Positions 6,496 through 9,571 of a DNA stretch of 9,571 nucleotides are shown here, piece after piece. The notes under the pieces are model-generated. The model saw only the letters and a program-made list of their open reading frames with translations. It searched no databases and was not told where the DNA came from. The stretch comes from Sutterella sp. Its GTDB lineage: Bacteria > Pseudomonadota > Gammaproteobacteria > Burkholderiales > Burkholderiaceae_F. A program made the position numbers and the translations under genes. Each line of letters starts with the position of its first letter. Positions within the stretch are counted from its first letter, which is position 1. The stretch covers positions 1 to 9,571 of the forward strand of contig DNLN01000008.1 of the NCBI GenBank assembly GCA_003488465.1, given 5' to 3'.

Positions 6496-7947
6496 TCAGG
6501 GCAACGCGCCCTCCGCCACCCAGCGGTTCACAAAATCAATGAAGCTCTTGGCCATCGGGCGCTTCGCCTCGCCCGTCTGATTGACGATCACGGCAACGCT
6601 CCAGCGTCTGCCCGAGACATCCGTCACATAGCCCGCCTCGGCCCACACATTCCTGATGTAGCCCGTCTTCATGTGGGCGCTTCCGGCAGAGACGCCGCGC
6701 TTGCGCATCGTGCCGTCAAGACCAGCGATCGGCAGGCTTCCGATGAACTCGGCGGCATAGGGACTTTTGTAGGCATAGTTCAGAACTCGGCCCATGGCCT
6801 GGGGCGTGACCCTTGCACTGCGCGACAGCCCCGAACCGTTTTCCAGGACGATCTCACCGGGGGCAACGCCGCAGCCCGCAAGCCACTCGTTCATGACGCG
6901 CTTGCTGCGCTCGATGGAAGCCGGCTCGGCCCAGCCTTTTTCATCCATGAAGGAGAGCGTGAGAAAGAGCTGTCGGGCCATGGGATTGTTCGAATACTTG
7001 TTGATGAAATCGACAATCGTCGTGAGCGGCTTGGAATCATCGGTCAGAAGCAGGAATGCATCCGGATCGGCCTTACCTTCGACTCCCCTTCCCTTCCAGA
7101 CGATGCCGACCTGGTCAAGCACGTAACCGAACGCCCGGGTGAAGAATTCATCTGCGGAGTAGCCCGCGTAATGCCAGGACTTCGTCCCGCAGGCAAGCGG
7201 ATAGCGGCCCCGGAACGTTACCCGAGCGGTTGAAAAGTCTCCGCGCAGCCGCCTTTGCCACTCATCGCCCTCGCACCTTGCCTTTCGGTCAAGGCGAACC
7301 GTCCTTTGAACACGGATGCCTCGCAGGCCGGGAAACGTCGTGACGCGCGCGATTCCCGCCGGCGAATCCGGATGGAAGGTCATCGACAGGGACTTCATGT
7401 TCGTGAGAAGCGCGTCTGCGCCGACGTTGTACGACTCGTTCGCCTCGCCGTCAAAAGCTCCCTGATCGATCACCTCGACGGCAAAGGCGGAGCGATCGAG
7501 CGTGATGTTCCCGACAATCTCCCGCACGCCAAGGCCACGCAGCCTCTCGGCCATCAGCCAGAGCGACTCGCTCACGCGATGCGGGTCGCCGTCGCCGGTG
7601 ATCGAAACGGAGCGCACGCGCCCCCTGGCGTCCGGAGCGCCCGCGGACCGAACCAAAGTCTTCCAGCGGAAGGCTGGAGTGAGAAGATCAAGGCCAGCCA
7701 TCGTCGTCAGAACCTTGGCCGTGCTCGCGGGCACGAAACGCTTGCTCTCATTCACCGCAAGGACGGGCTCGTTGCTGCCTGCTCTCGAAATCCAGATGCC
7801 GATCATCGGTTCGGCAAGCCCCGCTTTCCCGGCAGCCATCGAGAGCGCTTCGGGCATGCCCGCAAAAGCGCCCGTCGCGCCAGCAATCACGGGAATCATC
7901 ACAACAATCTGTTTTACAAGAGTTTTCAATGCCACTTCCTGCCTCAT
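6496..7947 (-). CDS. dacB: D-alanyl-D-alanine carboxypeptidase/endopeptidase (PBP4, peptidase S13)
   Basis: This periplasmic penicillin-binding protein trims D-Ala from, and cleaves cross-links in, peptidoglycan. The 483-residue product from the ATG at 7947 has a signal peptide (about 1-29, cleavage near AFA/G). The three active-site motifs are present: SxxK as Ser75-Thr-Ala-Lys78 in VPASTAKVL, SxN as Ser319-Asn-Asn321 in KYSNNPMAR, and KTG at 427-429 in HMKTGYIRN. The 244-residue gap between the first two motifs is the large insertion typical of PBP4 (S13), with GDGDP at 118-122. The start is ambiguous. The ATG at 7947 has little ribosome site, while a TTG at 7929 (MKTLVKQIVV...) is preceded by AGGAAG five bases away and gives a cleaner signal peptide. 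The frame stays open to 8058, but that extension would put a non-secretory peptide ahead of the signal and cross the groES promoter, so I reject it. The gene converges on dsbD with 29 bases between the stops. Confidence 0.93.
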   Translation of the reverse strand: MRQEVALKTLVKQIVVMIPVIAGATGAFAGMPEALSMAAGKAGLAEPMIGIWISRAGSNEPVLAVNESKRFVPASTAKVLTTMAGLDLLTPAFRWKTLVRSAGAPDARGRVRSVSITGDGDPHRVSESLWLMAERLRGLGVREIVGNITLDRSAFAVEVIDQGAFDGEANESYNVGADALLTNMKSLSMTFHPDSPAGIARVTTFPGLRGIRVQRTVRLDRKARCEGDEWQRRLRGDFSTARVTFRGRYPLACGTKSWHYAGYSADEFFTRAFGYVLDQVGIVWKGRGVEGKADPDAFLLLTDDSKPLTTIVDFINKYSNNPMARQLFLTLSFMDEKGWAEPASIERSKRVMNEWLAGCGVAPGEIVLENGSGLSRSARVTPQAMGRVLNYAYKSPYAAEFIGSLPIAGLDGTMRKRGVSAGSAHMKTGYIRNVWAEAGYVTDVSGRRWSVAVIVNQTGEAKRPMAKSFIDFVNRWVAEGALP

Positions 7948-7990
7948 TCCATCAACGGAACAACATTCGGCGAATTTTCGCAGATCGGGA

Positions 7991-8019
7991 CTTGAAAAAA
8001 AACAGCCCCGTCCCCATAT
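7991..8019 (+). promoter_or_regulatory. Sigma32 (RpoH) heat-shock promoter of groESL
   Basis: CTTGAAA at 7991-7997 and CCCCATAT at 8012-8019 match the sigma32 -35 and -10 elements essentially perfectly, with a 14-base spacer. Transcription should start near 8026-8027, giving a leader of about 95 bases before groES. I found no CIRCE element (TTAGCACTC-N9-GAGTGCTAA) in the region, so HrcA control is not indicated here. Confidence 0.88.
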
Positions 8020-8042
8020 ACCCTTTTGCGTGAGGGCGGGGC
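7995..8042 (-). terminator. Terminator-like hairpin plus T-tract on the dacB strand, overlapping the groESL promoter
   Basis: On the minus strand GCCCCGCCC (complement of 8034-8042) pairs with GGACGGGGC (complement of 8005-8013), nine pairs including one G-U, around a 20-base loop. Two bases later comes a run of eight T (complement of 7995-8002). This has the form of an intrinsic terminator. It lies 48 bases upstream of the dacB ATG, so it would either block minus-strand transcription entering from groES or attenuate a long dacB leader. It fully overlaps the sigma32 promoter, so part of the pairing may simply reflect the CCCC of the -10 element. No experimentally typical dacB promoter was identified on either side of it. 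Confidence 0.5.
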
Positions 8043-8072
8043 ATGATGCCTCGTCCAACAGATTTATGACAG

Positions 8073-8091
8073 GCCGCCGGCAACCGGCGGC
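8073..8091 (+). other. Perfect stem-loop in the groES 5' leader
   Basis: GCCGCCGG (8073-8080) and CCGGCGGC (8084-8091) form a perfect 8-bp, all-GC stem with a three-base CAA loop. It is followed by AGATTTTC, a weak T-run. It lies about 45 bases after the predicted heat-shock start and 16 bases before the GGAG ribosome site. It could stabilise the mRNA 5' end, act as a weak attenuator, or influence ribosome loading. Its role is not known from sequence alone. Confidence 0.6.
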
Positions 8092-8120
8092 AGATTTTCA
8101 ACAATTTGGAGTTAGAAAAA

Positions 8121-8408
8121 ATGCAGATTCGTCCTTTGCACGACCGCGTGATTGTCAAGCGCCTTGAGGCCGAGACCACGACCGCCAGCGGCATCGTCCT
8201 TCCCGACGGCGCCGGTGAAAAGCCCGATCAGGGTGTTGTTCTGGCTGTCGGCCCCGGCAAGCGCGACGACTCGGGCAAGATCATCCCGATGGACGTCAAG
8301 GTCGGTGACAATGTCCTCTTCGGCAAGTACTCTGGCCAGACCGTCAAGGTCGGCGGCGAGGAAGTGCTCGTGATGCGCGAAGAAGACATCATGGGCGTTC
8401 TCGAGTAA
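8121..8408 (+). CDS. groES: Co-chaperonin GroES (Hsp10)
   Basis: This is the heptameric lid of the GroEL folding chamber in the cytoplasm. The 95-residue length is standard. It begins with [16 protein letters not shown] and contains the mobile loop (about 16-32) with the hydrophobic Ile25-Val26-Leu27 that docks on GroEL. The conserved [12 protein letters not shown] (61-72) and the C-terminal [14 protein letters not shown] are present. The ATG at 8121 is chosen over one 15 bases upstream because it matches the family N-terminus and has GGAG at 8108-8111, nine bases away. It is the first gene of the heat-shock operon, with groEL 52 bases downstream. Confidence 0.97.
   Translation: MQIRPLHDRVIVKRLEAETTTASGIVLPDGAGEKPDQGVVLAVGPGKRDDSGKIIPMDVKVGDNVLFGKYSGQTVKVGGEEVLVMREEDIMGVLE

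Positions 8409-9571
<1,163 letters not shown>

Noticed and set aside
7255..7995. A 246-codon plus-strand frame opposite dacB
   Set aside because: It is antisense to a gene with all three PBP4 active-site motifs, and its translation shows no motifs.
7948..8120. A CIRCE/HrcA operator ahead of groESL
   Set aside because: No TTAGCACTC-N9-GAGTGCTAA repeat or close variant is present; the sigma32 promoter suffices to explain regulation.

Overview
The window looks like a conserved chromosomal segment of a Gram-negative proteobacterium with fairly high GC. It has a type A RNase P RNA, a C5-pathway heme gene, an envelope DsbD-family reductase, a periplasmic PBP4 and a sigma32-type heat-shock promoter in front of groESL. 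The overall flavour (housekeeping genes of beta-proteobacterial type next to an NDP-forming acyl-CoA synthetase typical of anaerobic or fermentative metabolism) makes a host-associated Burkholderiales such as a Sutterella/Parasutterella relative my best guess. That assignment is an inference from recall, not from a search.

Layout. Positions 3-194 hold the 3' end of an unrecognised reading frame ending in a helix-turn-helix-like stretch. A stand-alone acetyl/acyl-CoA synthetase of the NDP-forming type follows (256-2385). Its transcript converges on rnpB, which lies on the minus strand (about 2773 to 2446), and the two appear to share one bidirectional hairpin terminator (2401-2441). rnpB has a good -35/-10 pair placed exactly for its P1 helix. 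hemL (3022-4299) and a ScsB-type dsbD (4307-6466) form a tight plus-strand pair with a 7-base gap. dacB (PBP4, minus, 6496-7947) converges on dsbD with only 29 bases between the stop codons and diverges from groES (8121-8408) and groEL (8461 to the window edge, truncated). The 636-base stretch without protein genes (2386-3021) is occupied by the terminator, rnpB and its promoter, and a hemL upstream region of about 200 bases in which I found no convincing promoter or regulatory motif.

Function. Most of the genes are independent housekeeping units. hemL supplies 5-aminolevulinate for heme. The DsbD-like protein carries electrons from the cytoplasm to periplasmic thiols, a process that cytochrome c maturation, among others, depends on, so the pairing is plausible though not proven functionally. 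GroES/GroEL form the chaperonin, clearly under heat-shock control.

I see no mobile element, CRISPR array, defence system or other plainly new system here. The observations most worth a second look are the compact RNase P RNA, which appears to lack helices P13 and P14, and the dense dacB/groES divergent region. There the sigma32 promoter is embedded in an inverted repeat that reads as an intrinsic terminator on the dacB strand, and a second perfect hairpin sits in the groES leader.
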